From positions 1 to 64,000 of the forward strand of contig JAOPHQ010005718.1 of assembly GCA_030340625.1 (NCBI GenBank): DNA of 64,000 nucleotides, written 5' to 3'. The stretch comes from Merluccius polli. Taxonomy: Eukaryota; Chordata; Actinopteri; Gadiformes; Merlucciidae. This document shows positions 11,226-21,958 of the stretch, in pieces. The notes beneath the pieces were generated by a model. That model ran no database searches. It was not told the DNA's origin and saw only the letters and a list, made by a program, of their open reading frames with translations. The position numbers and the translations under genes are program-made. The number at the start of each line of letters is the position of its first letter. Within the stretch, counting starts at the first letter, position 1.

Positions 11226-12655
11226 ACTGCGCCCAATCCTGTGTGGCTTGCATCCACTTCTAAAACAAACGGTTTGGTGAAGTCAGCATAAGCTAGCACC
11301 GGTGTAGTCACCAATTTGTCTTTTAAAGTGGAAAACGCTTGTTCACAGGCCTCATCCCACTTCCCTCCCAACATGATGGGACCTGATCTCTTCTTGCTGC
11401 CTTGGAGTAGAGCTACCAACTTGTGCAATGGGGCGGCATGCTTTGCAAACTGAGCGACAAACCTCCGATAATAGGAGGCAAAGCCAAGGAAAGATCGAAG
11501 TTCCTTTACTGTTACCGGATGCTTCCACTCAGAAACAGCCCGAATCTTCTCTGGGTCCGTTGCCACGCCAAGGGGTGAAATCACATGGCCCAGGTAGCGG
11601 ACCTCAGTCTGGAAAAAACTACATTTGTCTAACCTGAGCTTCAAGTTATACTGTTGTAGTCTTCCCAAGACCATTTCCAGACGTTGCAAGTGTGAAGAGA
11701 AAGAAGGGGAGAAAATAACTATGTCGTCCAAGTACAACAAGAGGGACTGGTAACGCTCATCTCCAAAAATGCGCTCCATCAGCCGTTGGAACGAACTTGG
11801 TGCGTTACAAAGACCGAAAGGCATACGGTTAAACTCAAATAGACCGAATGGGGTGCAGAACGCGGTCTTTTGTCTATCTTTTTCTGCCATTGGAACTTGA
11901 TTATATCCACTGGTTAGATCAAGAGTGGAGAACAGCTTGGCACCAGCTAATGCATCCAATGATTCTTCAATCCGTGGTAACGGAAAGGTGTCTTTCCTGG
12001 TCTTTGCATTGAGTTGGCGGTAGTCAACACATAGGCAAATGGTCCCGTCCTTCTTTTGTACCACTACAATTGGGGCTGAGTAGGGACTGCAGCTCACCCG
12101 CACAATCTCTCTATCCAGCAAATCCTGAATATGGGCTTTAACCTGTTCATACTGGGATGGCGGCAGGCGGCGGTAACGTTGCCGGACTGGTGTGTCATCT
12201 ATCAGTGGGATCTCATGTTCTATTAAATCTGTGCACCCAACATCCCCCTCCCTCTGGCTAAAGACTGTACTATAGCGCTGCAAAAGTGCCTTGCCATGTT
12301 GTTCCTGATGAGGGGCTAATGTTGGCCAGGATAAGCTAGACAGGTCCAAGGTGTTGTGTTCTAGACTTAGTGACTGTACTACTGCAACCCGCTCACTACC
12401 ATCAGTCTCTTCCTGAAATGTTACTTTCTGGCTGCTTATCTGTTGTTCAACCATGAACAAGGTCCCCAACATCATGCGGGCAGGCAGCCACACCTCTCTC
12501 GTCTCCACATTAATGACTGGCACCAATATCTGCCCTCGATCAGGAGAAAGAAAAGCTCTAGAGAGTAGGATGCCAGTAGGGAGCTCGTTGTCAACAGGCT
12601 CAAATAAAGCAGACTGAACTGAGGGTGCCAAATGTTGATTTCTTGTCGTTTCCAC
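11226..12655 (-). CDS. pol: Gypsy A pol, middle part: reverse transcriptase and RNase H start
   Basis: This segment encodes the polymerase of Gypsy A. After a linker it shows the usual Gypsy landmarks in order: YRRLPPSQYEQVKAHIQDLL, VVQKKDGTI, DYRQLN, FSTLDLTSGYNQ, AFCTPFGLFEFNRMPFGL and the catalytic LLYLDDIVIFS, followed by the connection (LGHVIS, FLGFASYYRRF) and the first RNase H Asp block VDASHTGLGAV. It is bounded by two hAT insertions with duplicated octamers, so its true neighbours in the protein are the protease part and the RNase H/integrase part. The apparent start at 12763 lies in hAT sequence. Confidence 0.9.
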
Positions 12656-13866
12656 TAGGGTTGTGCCGATAGACGATATCATCGTCCATCGTGATTGGCT
12701 GACCGACATCACGATGTAGCGCAACCATCGTGATGCCACGCCCCCCCTCCCTGTCAAACACAAACCAATCCTAGTCTCCTCTATAGCCTAAAAACTTGGA
12801 TTGCTCTGTAAATTATATTGAGAATATAACTAATGCATATGCTCTTTCAAATAACCTGCAACCCAGGGGTCGGGAACCTGAGGCTCCTTTGCTGACTGAG
12901 TAGGCTCTCCGACGATGCTGAGCTTTTTACCACCTTCCTAAAACGAATGATCATGTCAATGCATGGCATGATGTCAAATGCATTTCTAAATTAGTTATAT
13001 AACTTGATCTAATACAGGGTAATTTAACCTCAGTCGGATCCGCAACTTCTCACGTAAATGTAATGGTCAACAGCGCAGCCGCGTTTCACAAAAATCGCAC
13101 ACGCATTGATCTCCAGCAGCTTCACATCCGAACTCCTGTTTTAGAGAATTTATTGAGCTCACCACCTTCTTCAAATTCACAGTCCACCCACACAAGTGCG
13201 CCCTGATTGAATCCCTTTGGTCATGAATCCCCGCTATTTATTTTGGAGAATTAAGACGTTGCTGTCCTGAGCGTCCCATCAGCTGGAGAGAATCGCGCAG
13301 CTTGCGAGTGTAGCACAAATGGACCGAAATAAAATAAAAAAACCTTCAAGCTCCGAATTCTTGGCCATGATGTCAAATTGAATGAAAAAATGAAGGTGCT
13401 TCTGTTAACACACATTTATTAAAACACAGAAGTCGTACCCTTTTTACCAACCAACGCCATTGCATCAACTGTTCTTGTGGAAGCGACTTTTTTTTTTTTT
13501 TTTTTTTTTGTCTTACGTGCAACATATTGAAAAGCCCGGATGAGTAGGCCTAGGCTAATGAGTAGGGTTAGTACAATAACTGTATAGTTATTGTACTAAC
13601 TAACTGTTTTTTATGGGTTTATTTTTTGCACACAAAAGGTCCGGCGGAGAGAGAAGTCCGGTGGGTCGGCGCTGGAAAGAGCGCGCGGCGCTTTGTGTGT
13701 CCACTGAATGACTTCACAATGTATAGTTTTTAAGTAGAAAAAAATATATATTTATAGTAAAAAGTATTATCGTAAAAAGTGGTCAAAACGACGATATCAT
13801 CGTCAATCACGATGTTTTATGGTAATCATCGACGAGTGCCAATTTAGCGGACATCGCCCAACCCTA
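12656..13866. mobile_element. non-autonomous hAT element, TSD GTTTCCAC
   Basis: Ends are TAGGGTTGTGCCGAT and (reverse complement) TAGGGTTGGGCGATG. GTTTCCAC is duplicated at 12648-12655 and 13867-13874. It separates the protease and reverse transcriptase parts of Gypsy A pol. It contains a 20-T run near 13490 and sub-terminal repeats of ATCATCGTC. No transposase frame. Confidence 0.88.
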
Positions 13867-14486
13867 GTTTCCACTAACTTAACCGAGCCAGCTGGGATAC
13901 AAACAGAAGTGCGCCCCGCTACTCTCACATTCCCCAGGCAACCAGTAGGTGGCAGACAATCAAGCTGATGACATTGTGTGAATGCTTGCTTCCAAGCCTC
14001 CCCCGCCGATTTGACAAGTGGGGCTTGAAACAAAGCAGATCCATGTTGCAAAAACAACTCATTGTAGCATTGACTAATTACATTCATGCCTAACAACCCC
14101 GGTACTCTAGATTTTTGTGTCCTAGTGTGAAGATCACTAGAGTCTCGAACCACCAGTACCCCCATTTTTGGTAGCATTTTAACCAAGACATGAATATCCA
14201 CCTCCAGATAGCCTAAGTATGGAACTTCTAAGCCATTCGCTGCTCTGAGTTGAAGCCAGCGACAATGTTGGAGCTGATCTGACAAAGAATGAAAATGTCT
14301 GTGGAACAACTCTTCTGTCACTGTAGTTACCATTGACCCTGTGTCTAATAAACATGGAACCGAAATTCCTTGAATTGCAACTTCCACTACCGGACACTTT
14401 CCCATGAGTTTAGACCTACATTCAGATGTCGCTATTGAGCCCTCATTACCCGCACCTGATGTTCGGCTCTCTACATCAGAGGGCAT
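13867..14486 (-). CDS. pol: Gypsy A pol, N-terminal part: aspartic protease
   Basis: The start of the pol polyprotein. CLLDTGSMVTTV carries the Asp-Thr-Gly active site of a retroviral-type aspartic protease, and GLLGMNVIS is the downstream protease block. The ATG at 14486 overlaps the gag stop as TAATG, so pol sits in a different frame and could be reached by termination-reinitiation or by frameshifting; the sequence does not decide which. The part ends at the hAT insertion at 13866. Counting bases without the two insertions and one TSD copy each, the pol frame runs unbroken from 14486 to 7893, about 1,373 codons. Confidence 0.88.
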
Positions 14487-16148
14487 TAGTTTCCCTGCGG
14501 CCCAGAAATATTAGCAACCAGGCCCACCCGTGGAGTAGGATGTTCTGTTCTCCTAGATCAGGGGTGTCCAAACTTTTTTTAAAGAGGGCCAGATTTGACA
14601 ATGTGAAGATGCCCGGGGGCCAATACTAACTTTTTACGCCAATAAAAGTTACAATGTAACAATTTTATTTTCATTGTCACAATTATCTTTTTCTTTTAAA
14701 TGACAATGTAACCAAATCTAAACCAATCAGGCGTGAACAAATCTACAAACCAGTTTTTCCTTTCTTTCACATCTGGAGTCAGATAACAGAATACATTGTA
14801 TGGAACACATTAAACTTGCATGAAGTTGATACAAATCTGAACCTCATGTTCATTTTAAACATGACTTGCTCTTCTCTTTAACAAAATCATTCAGAAAGTC
14901 ATTTTGTGTCACATCTACAGATATATAACAGCAGCAGTTATGTCGGTTCAAATGCTTCGTTATGTCAACCAAAAAAGCCAAATCTTCAGTCATACATTAT
15001 CTGACAATCCTAGCAGGCCATAAATAATATATTATAAAAATGAAGCTTCGGGCCGCATGAAATCTGATCGCGGGCCGTGATTGGCCCCCGGGCCGTACTT
15101 TGGACACCCCTGTCCTAGATGCACCATCTAACCCTCTCTCCACTCGGCAGAACCGTGCTATGTGGCCAGCTTGGTTACAACGGTTACAAATAGGCTTTCC
15201 AGCAGCATCATAACGGTACGTTCTCGCTGGTCTACTTGTAGCTGGTGTGTTAGTTGGGGTTTGGGTCGAAGTCAAAGCAAAGTGTCTTAATAAAACATCT
15301 AACTGAGCTTGTTGTTTCCGAAAACTTTCTTTCAATTCTGCCAAGTCATCAGTACGCTTGGTTACAACAGTTTGGCTGTCCACATTACACTCACCCACCA
15401 CCTCAATCTGAGTATCACAGGAATATGCACGGGTCCTTGGATTACCAATATGATCACCTTCCTCCACCCATCGGACGGCTTCGCTGCGAATAGTCAGAAA
15501 AGACACATCAGGATTTAGCCGTAACGATCGTTTCAACTCTCTGCGGAGCATATGATCTCGAACGTGTTCAATAAACTGATCACGGACTAGATGGTCTGCA
15601 TTAGGAATGGCAGTAAGGCTTCTTCGTTTGATAACTTCCATTAGAGATAGCAAAGAATGTGAATACTCACGCATAGATTCACCTTCTAACTGTCTGCGCT
15701 GAAAAAACTGTTTTTGTAAGGCAATATATGATTGAGAGCATCCATAGATTTCACCTAAGATGGTTAAAATTCTGTCCGGGTTGTTCTTATCAGCTGCCGG
15801 ACGGAATTTTATTTCAGCTTTAGCCTCCCCGTCTAAATGATCATATATAAACAAAGCTTGTTCATTAGGGGACATGTGACGGCTCTCCAAGGACCTGCGC
15901 ATCTCCTCCACCCAATCTTCCACTGTTAAATTATCGGAGGACTTACCAGAAAATCTAAGGCATTTTCTCTCTCTGGGCATATACACAAATCGTTCAGCGA
16001 CAGTACTGGTGTCAGAGGTACTACCACGCCTAGGTTGTGGTGTGGGATTAGTGTTAGCCCTTAATTGCTCATTGTCAGATTGTAGCTGTTGTACGCGCTC
16101 TGTCAAGGCCCTAAGCTGTTCTTCCATATCACTGGTTGAAAGAGACAT
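14486..16148 (-). pseudogene. gag: Gypsy A gag, interrupted by a hAT
   Basis: Encodes the structural protein that packages the element RNA. The N-terminal 30 or so residues form a short heptad-rich stretch (EEQLRALTERVQQLQ), followed by a capsid-like region (NLTVEDWVEEMRRSLE) and a CCHC zinc knuckle CNRCNQAGHIARFC near the C-terminus. The 554-bp hAT at 14559-15112 is inserted shortly after the knuckle. Ignoring it and one TSD copy leaves a frame of about 366 residues ending at a TAA that overlaps the pol ATG. Apart from the insertion I see no frame damage. The start at 16148 lies about 230 bp downstream of the primer site. Confidence 0.85.
14559..15112. mobile_element. non-autonomous hAT element, copy 1, TSD TCCTAGAT
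   Basis: Ends are CAGGGGTGTCCAAA and its inverse. TCCTAGAT is duplicated at 14551-14558 and 15113-15120. The element is 554 bp and has a near-identical partner of the same length at 23888-24441 with a different TSD. No open frame of note. The CAGGGGTG terminus fits Charlie/Buster-like hATs. Confidence 0.92.
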
Positions 16149-16380
16149 AGCAATATGCTATACAAACATACAAAAACAAATCAAACAAGCGCAAGCTGTA
16201 ATCGTGAGTCTAATCAAGGTCTTGTTTTTTGTTTTTTTCGTCTTGATTTCCGTTGATCTTCAGACAATAGCCACTGTTTTGTTGTAAAGAAAAAAACTGA
16301 GTGCCGCAAATAAACTACAACCTGAAGCCAACAATGAGTGCCCCCTTCCTTGTATTCAGTTCTCAAGAAAAAGAAAGTTT
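16149..16380 (-). other. Gypsy A leader between primer site and gag
   Basis: Short untranslated leader on the minus strand, with no open frame or structure that I could support. Confidence 0.6.
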
Positions 16381-16393
16381 GCCGACAACGCCA
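16381..16393 (-). other. Gypsy A primer-binding site, tRNA-Ser-like
   Basis: Two bases inside the 5' LTR the minus strand reads TGGCGTTGTCGGC. TGGCG at this position is the complement of a tRNA 3' end carrying CGCCA. With one mismatch it resembles the recalled 3' end of serine tRNAs (GCCGACTACGCCA). Confidence 0.65.
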
Positions 16394-16395
16394 TA

Positions 16396-16581
16396 TGTGA
16401 CCTACAGCTCAGAAGAGCATCAAAGTACGCAGGAAACAGGTTGAGACTGATACAAAATATATAGTTTATTTTCCAATTTACATAGCATAAGATCAATAAA
16501 ACCACAATTTATTTATTCCAATGCTAGAACTTCAAAAAGTTATAAATGCTAGACTATTTCCACAGGAATGATAAATAGGGC
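16396..16581 (-). repeat. Gypsy A 5' LTR, piece 1 of 3
   Basis: Matches 6816-7001 of the intact LTR, starting TGTGACCTACAG. It stops at AGGGC, the duplicated target of the BEL/Pao element. Confidence 0.92.
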
Positions 16582-16590
16582 TGTTACAGC

Positions 16591-17719
16591 AAAACTGTTC
16601 ATCCTCTCGTGACAATTCATTCTTTTCATCACAGTGTTGTTCCATGAAGTCATGATTATATTGTTTTATCAACAAGTTTTCCAAGTTGCCAATTGAAGTT
16701 CTGTTTACATGAACACATGTTTCGTTTATGTTTCCACCCGAGCCAAGCGGGCCATTGATAACCCATCCGAGCAGAGTTTTCACAGCGTAAGGCCCACCAC
16801 CTATGCTGTTGATCATGCTCCAGGGTTCTAGGGCTCTCGGAGCATTGACGCCTATCAGCAGCCCAATATCAGCATCAATAGGGGTGATGTCAACCTCCTT
16901 GAGGTACGACCATTTTCTTATATCTGCAAGTTTGGGAATGTTATTGTGTGTCACGGGAATGGCTTTTTGTGTAAAGACATCGGGTAATGTGAGAAATGTG
17001 TTGCTGTCTAATGGAGCAACTTCCAAGCCAGATATTTGATAGCTGGTTACAGGTTTTTCTTGGCCCATTGTTTTTAACAAGATCTCGGTCTTCCTTCCAG
17101 GGGCGTGAAGATGTTTGGCCAACTCCTCCGTACAAAAGGTTGCCGAGCTTCCTGAATCCAAGAAGGCATAGGTGTTAATGCACTTTGTTCCTTTTTCCAG
17201 CTTTACCTTGACAGGCACAATTGATAGAGCACAGTCTCCCTTGCCGGCCCCAGTATGACCACCAGTTGCCAGAGCGAGAACTGCATCGGGATTTATAGGC
17301 TCCTTATTGCTCTGGAATTGTATGTGCAGAATAGTTGGATGGCTTTTCTTACACACATTGCAAGACATGCGCTTTTGGCAATCTTTACTTAAATGCCCTC
17401 TTTCCAGGCATCCAAAACTCATTCCCTTAGCCTTCAAGAACTCCACTTTTTCTTTATTTGGTTTGGCTTGAAATGTTTCACAGACATCCATAAAATGATT
17501 TTTAGTGCAGAACATGCAAGTCTTTGAGTTCGCATTTGAATCACTTTTATTTGCAGGTTGTTCGTTTGTTTGCCATTGCACTTTTGTCTGCCCAGGTGTT
17601 GACATTGGTAAAACAGCAAAATTACTTCCTTTATTAGATTTTAAGAAAGGTTTGCTTTGCCTTGATTCTGTGATTTTGCTCAGTGGAGTCTGAACTTCTC
17701 CAAAGATTGGATCCAACAT
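16591..17719 (-). pseudogene. BEL/Pao gag C-terminus and protease (inverted block)
   Basis: Continues gag in a new frame after a one-base slip near 17705. Three zinc-knuckle-like motifs follow (CMFCTKNHFMDVC, CLERGHLSKDC, CNVCKKSHPTILH), then the protease active site AFLDSGSSATFC and NAPRALEPW and VINGPLG blocks typical of BEL elements. The reading frame reaches NLENLLIKQYNHDF and SREDEQF, the recalled linker before reverse transcriptase, and then runs into the LTR remnant, where it stops having meaning. It is broken off from its own reverse transcriptase by the inversion. Confidence 0.8.
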
Positions 17720-19272
17720 GACTCTGGACTGTTAATAAAAGCAACTAAGTCTTTGAAAGTTGGTCTTTGTTTGTGTCTGTCATAGATGCTACAAGCAACA
17801 GCTCTCCATTTGTCGCGAAGCTTGAATGGCAATTTTGACACAAGGATCTTTAAGTTGGTTGGTGTTTCGAGATCTGATACATAATTCATCTCTTGCACTG
17901 TATTATGACAGCTTTTCAGGAATATGACATATGACCTCAGAGCAGACGCGTCTTCTGCTTTTATGGCAGGCCATTTTAGTGCTTTGTCCAGAAATGCAGA
18001 TGTTATTTTGATTTCATTTCCAAAATGCCATTCGAGTTGGGATTTGGCTTCATTGAACCCCTCTTCTGGTGGCAAATGAAAACAACTGCGCACTAGATTC
18101 TTTGCTTCTCCGCTTGTATATTGTTCCAGATAGTAAAGCCTTTGTTGCATGTTTTCAGTTTTAGTTTCAATCAGTTGTTCGAAGGATTTAATGAACGATT
18201 TGAACTGAAGAGGATCTCCGTGAAAAATAGAAATGTGTCTCTGCGGGAGTTGTGAAAGCGCTTGCTGTTTTAAAAGCTGTTCCGTGATTTCGTTTTGCTT
18301 TTTCATAACGGCAACCAGGGAATCGTCATTTTTTGAGCAGGGAATTTCTTTAGGTGTGGCTTTCATCGCGCTTCGAATGGGCATTTTTGTTTGAGTTAGG
18401 AACGAGCTTTGCAATTCTGGTTTGACCTCAGTTTGGGTATATTTGGGAAATATTCTTTGCTTTGTGGGGCGCCTTCGTGTCGTTGTTGGAATAACATATT
18501 CCGTTGACGTTCCAGACGGAGTTGCGAGCGAAAAGTCATCTTCAGAGAGCGCTTTAATTTTAGCTTCTGCCTCAGCTATTTTAGTTTCAAGTTGAAGTTT
18601 TTCTTTTCTCGATTTTATTTGCAACTCTTCCATATCAAGCTCGAACTGCTTATCCACAGACTGCGAGCGCACAACTAACACAGCACGTTGGACTCGCGCT
18701 TCTGAGAGCGCATCAGAGGCTTTGCTGCCCCGACTGGAAACTTTACTTGAAGGTTTTACTGCGGCCTGAGAAACGCTGTCGTGTGGCGAAACAGAATCAG
18801 CACGAGCACCTTGTGGGTCTTCAGTTTCTTCCTCGTGTTTGTCTGGTTCTACCTCCTCGGCTCTTAGAAAAAACTCCACACCGGACAAAAACGCCTTAAT
18901 CTGCAAGATTTTCGGCTCATACCAGTTTGTTTGATCGTGCTCTCGGTCATCATCAGGGAATAAAGATTGGACATTTTCATGCAACTTCTCAAACTCCTTC
19001 ATGTAACGAATAAAATCCCTGATTTGTTGCTCCACCTCATCCTTTGTATCACCCGCTTCAGTTAGAGCGTCTATTTCATTGCGCTTCCGCGTTAGAACAC
19101 CCAACTTTCCTCTACGGGTCCCAATTAATTTAAGCAGTTCCCTTTCTTTTTCAATAATTGCTTCCTCATCGTCCACCTCTATTGGTTCGTTTTCGTTTTG
19201 CTCTTCGCTTTCGTGTTGCTCTTCGCTTTGCTCCCACATCTTTACACTTAAATCTTTTGGTTCAGAGTGCAA
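17700..19272 (-). pseudogene. gag: BEL/Pao gag (inverted block)
   Basis: A long Glu/Lys-rich N-terminal half with coiled-coil character (EEAIIEKERELLKLI; KEKLQLETKIAEAEAKIKAL), then a capsid-type region with FHGDPLQFKSFIKSFEQLI and LYYLEQYTSGEAKNLV, characteristic of Pao/BEL gag (DUF1759-like). It ends by a one-base frameshift near 17705, after which the zinc knuckles and protease continue in the next frame. Its strand is opposite to the reverse transcriptase part of the same element, which is abnormal for a retrotransposon. Confidence 0.82.
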
Positions 19273-19480
19273 TCAACATTCAGAAAGACATGAAACTTCA
19301 TTAAACGTTTCCTTTGTTTCCTGCACGCAACAGGCCAAACTTTGTCGGATGCGGCGGCCCGACGTTACTTAAACTCCGTATTACTCACGGATTTTCTTCC
19401 ATTCCAGCTTCCAAACTTAAGATGCATCTTTTGCCAAAATCCAGAAAACGAAATCCATTAATCCTTTACTGTTTTGACTT
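19273..19480 (-). other. BEL/Pao leader (inverted block)
   Basis: Untranslated DNA between the gag start and the LTR end. No TGG-type primer site lies directly beside the LTR on the minus strand; the first TGG is about 26 bp away. Confidence 0.55.
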
Positions 19481-19566
19481 TGTAGTGTCCATTTAAAAGG
19501 TCCAAGTTCCACGAGCCGTGAACAATGCAGAGCCTGGTTGGATTAACGCACCTCTTGGTTTACTTC
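19481..19566 (-). repeat. BEL/Pao 5' LTR remnant, inverted
   Basis: The reverse complement of the last 86 or so bases of the LTR at 25398-25483, beginning TGTAGTGTCC. It joins the reverse transcriptase coding sequence at GGTTTAC, a few bases of shared sequence. The methionine of the forward frame at 19518 lies in this LTR and is not a gene start. Confidence 0.85.
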
Positions 19567-20813
19567 TTCGCTTTCGTCAGGGTCCAACTGCTTTCATTAC
19601 TGATGTAGAAGGGATGTTTCACCAGGTTCGTGTAGCAAAGGAAGATGTCAACTTCTTGCGCTTTCTCTGGTGGCCCGCCGGGGAAATCTCTAAGAATCTG
19701 GTTGAGCACAGAATGGCTGTGCATATCTTTGGTGCAGTTTCCTCACCTAGCTGTGCAATGTTTGCCTTGCTCAAGACAGCAGATGACAACCAGAATCAGT
19801 ATTCAGAGGAAGTCATAAACACAGTTCGCCACAACTTTTATGTCGATAACTGCCTGAAAGCAGTCAATAGCACAGAGCAGGCTTTGTTTCTGTATCAGCA
19901 GCTCACTGAGTTGTGTGCGAAAGGGGGCTTCCATCTAAACAAATGGATCAGTAATGATCGTACTGTTCTTTCTGCTATTTCTGAGAAGGATCGAGCAAAA
20001 GAATTAAGAACACTGGACCTGAGCAAAGAACAGCTGCCAATGGAGAGAGCTCTTGGTGCTCAATGGAATGTGGAACGAGATTGCTTTACATTCAGCATAA
20101 CCATCAAGCCTCACCAGATGACTAGGAGGGGCATTCTGTCCATTGTCTGTTCCATATACGACCCACTGGGTTTTCTAGCTCCTATCACCCTTGTGGCAAA
20201 GCAGATTGTGCAAAGCTTATGCAAGCTGAAGCTGACATGGGATGAGAAAGTCCCACATGACATTGCTCAGACCTGGAAAACCTGGATCAGCTCGCTTCAT
20301 CTTCTGGACAGTCTTGGTGTCAATCGAAGCTTCTTTCCGTCAGGCTTTGGGCACTTTACATCCGCACAGCTGCACCACTTTTGTGATGCTAGCGAGGTAG
20401 GCTATGGCGCCGTTTCCTACCTCCGGCTCACGAATAGTAAAGGTGAAGTCTGTGTGTCCTTTGCCTTCGGAAAAGCCAGAGTGGCACCTCTTAAGTGCAC
20501 CACCATCCCCAGAATGGAGCTTGCTGCAGCTGTCCTGGCTGTACGTCTGGATCAGATGCTTAGAAGAGAGTTACAGGTCACATTGGCAGATTCCATCTTC
20601 TGGTCAGATAGCATGACCGTTCTGCAATACATTGCAAATAGAAACAGAAGATTTAAGACCTATGTCGCAAATCGCATCTCTGTCATTCACTCTCTGTCCA
20701 AAGTGGAACAATGGAGGCACATCTGTTCAAAGGAGAACCCGGCTGATGCAGCTTCACGTGGCATGTCAGCCAAAGCCTTTCTCCAATATCAAACCTGGTT
20801 CAAAGGGCCATAA
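19560..20813 (+). pseudogene. BEL/Pao reverse transcriptase (N-truncated) and RNase H
   Basis: Encodes RNA-templated DNA synthesis and RNA removal. It begins in mid-domain at GLLLRFRQGPTAFITDVEGM, so the first half of the polymerase is missing. QVRVAKEDVNFLRFLWW and PSCAMFALLKTADDN follow. The catalytic box reads FYVDNCL where the family has YVDD, so the second Asp is Asn. RNase H residues appear in FCDASEVGYGAV, RMELAAAVLAVR, FWSDSMTVL and ENPADAASRG. An in-frame stop (TAA, 20811-20813) ends the open frame after WFKGP. Truncation, active-site change and stop mean it cannot work as read. Confidence 0.85.
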
Positions 20814-21275
20814 TTTCTTTCTACTGGCACTCAGTGGCTAGGAACAATGGAAAACATGGACGTCATTCCAGATGATGATCCTGAGATAAAACAGGAAGTT
20901 TTTGTTCATGCCACTTCTGTTCAGTCCATGAAAGAATCCTGTCCCACCAACAAGCTGCTGTCTTACTTTTCAAATTGGATGGACCTGAAAAGAGCAATCG
21001 CATGGATTTTAAAGATCAAAGACACGCTTAAACAAAGACATGATGGAAAGACAAAGACAAACATACATGTTGACATACAAACCAAAGACAAAAAACCAAA
21101 GGTTGAAAAGAAAAGGTCAACTTACCTCTCAGTGACAGATCTGGAAAAGGCTGAAGTGGCAGTAATCAGTTTTGTACAGCAGCAACACTTTCCTGAGGAA
21201 ATTTCAAACCTGACTGCGGGAAAAAACATCAAGAAGTCTAGTCATCTATACAAGCTGGATCCTACAATGGTTTGA
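20814..21275 (+). pseudogene. BEL/Pao linker between RNase H and integrase
   Basis: Continues in the same frame beyond the stop at 20811 with IPDDDPEIKQ and VTDLEKAEVAVISFVQQQHF, recalled from the region just before the BEL integrase zinc finger. The frame fails near 21270, after KLDPTM. Confidence 0.75.
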
Positions 21276-21958
21276 TGGTGTCCTGAGAGTAGGTGGGCGA
21301 CTGAGCAAAGCTGCATTACCAGAAGAGTTGAAACACCCTGTCATCCTGCCGAAGAGTAGCAACATCTCTGAGCTCATTCTCCGACATGTACATGTAGATT
21401 GGACATAGTGGGAGAAATCATATGCTCTCTTCCCTTCGTCGACAGTTTTGGATTCCTCATGCCAACGCGCTAGCCAGAAAGATCTGTAGGGAATGCATGA
21501 CCTGCCGCCGCCTTCATCAAAAGCCTGGGGAACAGAAAATGTCTGACCTCCCGCCTGAAAGACTTGCGGTGGACCTCCCTCCATTCTCTCTGGTCGGAAT
21601 GGACTATTTCGGACCTATTGAGGTCAAAAGGGGCAGAAATACTGTTAAAAGGTATGGGGTCATATTCACATGTCTAACATGTCGTGCTGTCCATCTTGAA
21701 GTGGCCCATACAATGGATACAGATTCCTGCATCAATGCGATCAGAAGGTTCATCTGTCGCAGAGGACAAGTCAAAGAAATAAAATCAGATAACGGAACAA
21801 ATTTCATAAGTGCAAATCGTGAACTGAAACAAGCACTACAAAACCTTAACCAAAACAAAATCCAGAACACTCTCAGACAGGATGGAATCAAATGGACTTT
21901 TAACCCACCTCATGGAGCCCATCACGGTGGCATTTGGGAACGTTTGATACAGCAAGTT

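Noticed and set aside
19518..19560. Methionine start of the BEL reverse transcriptase frame
   Set aside because: These codons lie in inverted LTR sequence; the true protein is joined in mid-domain near 19560.
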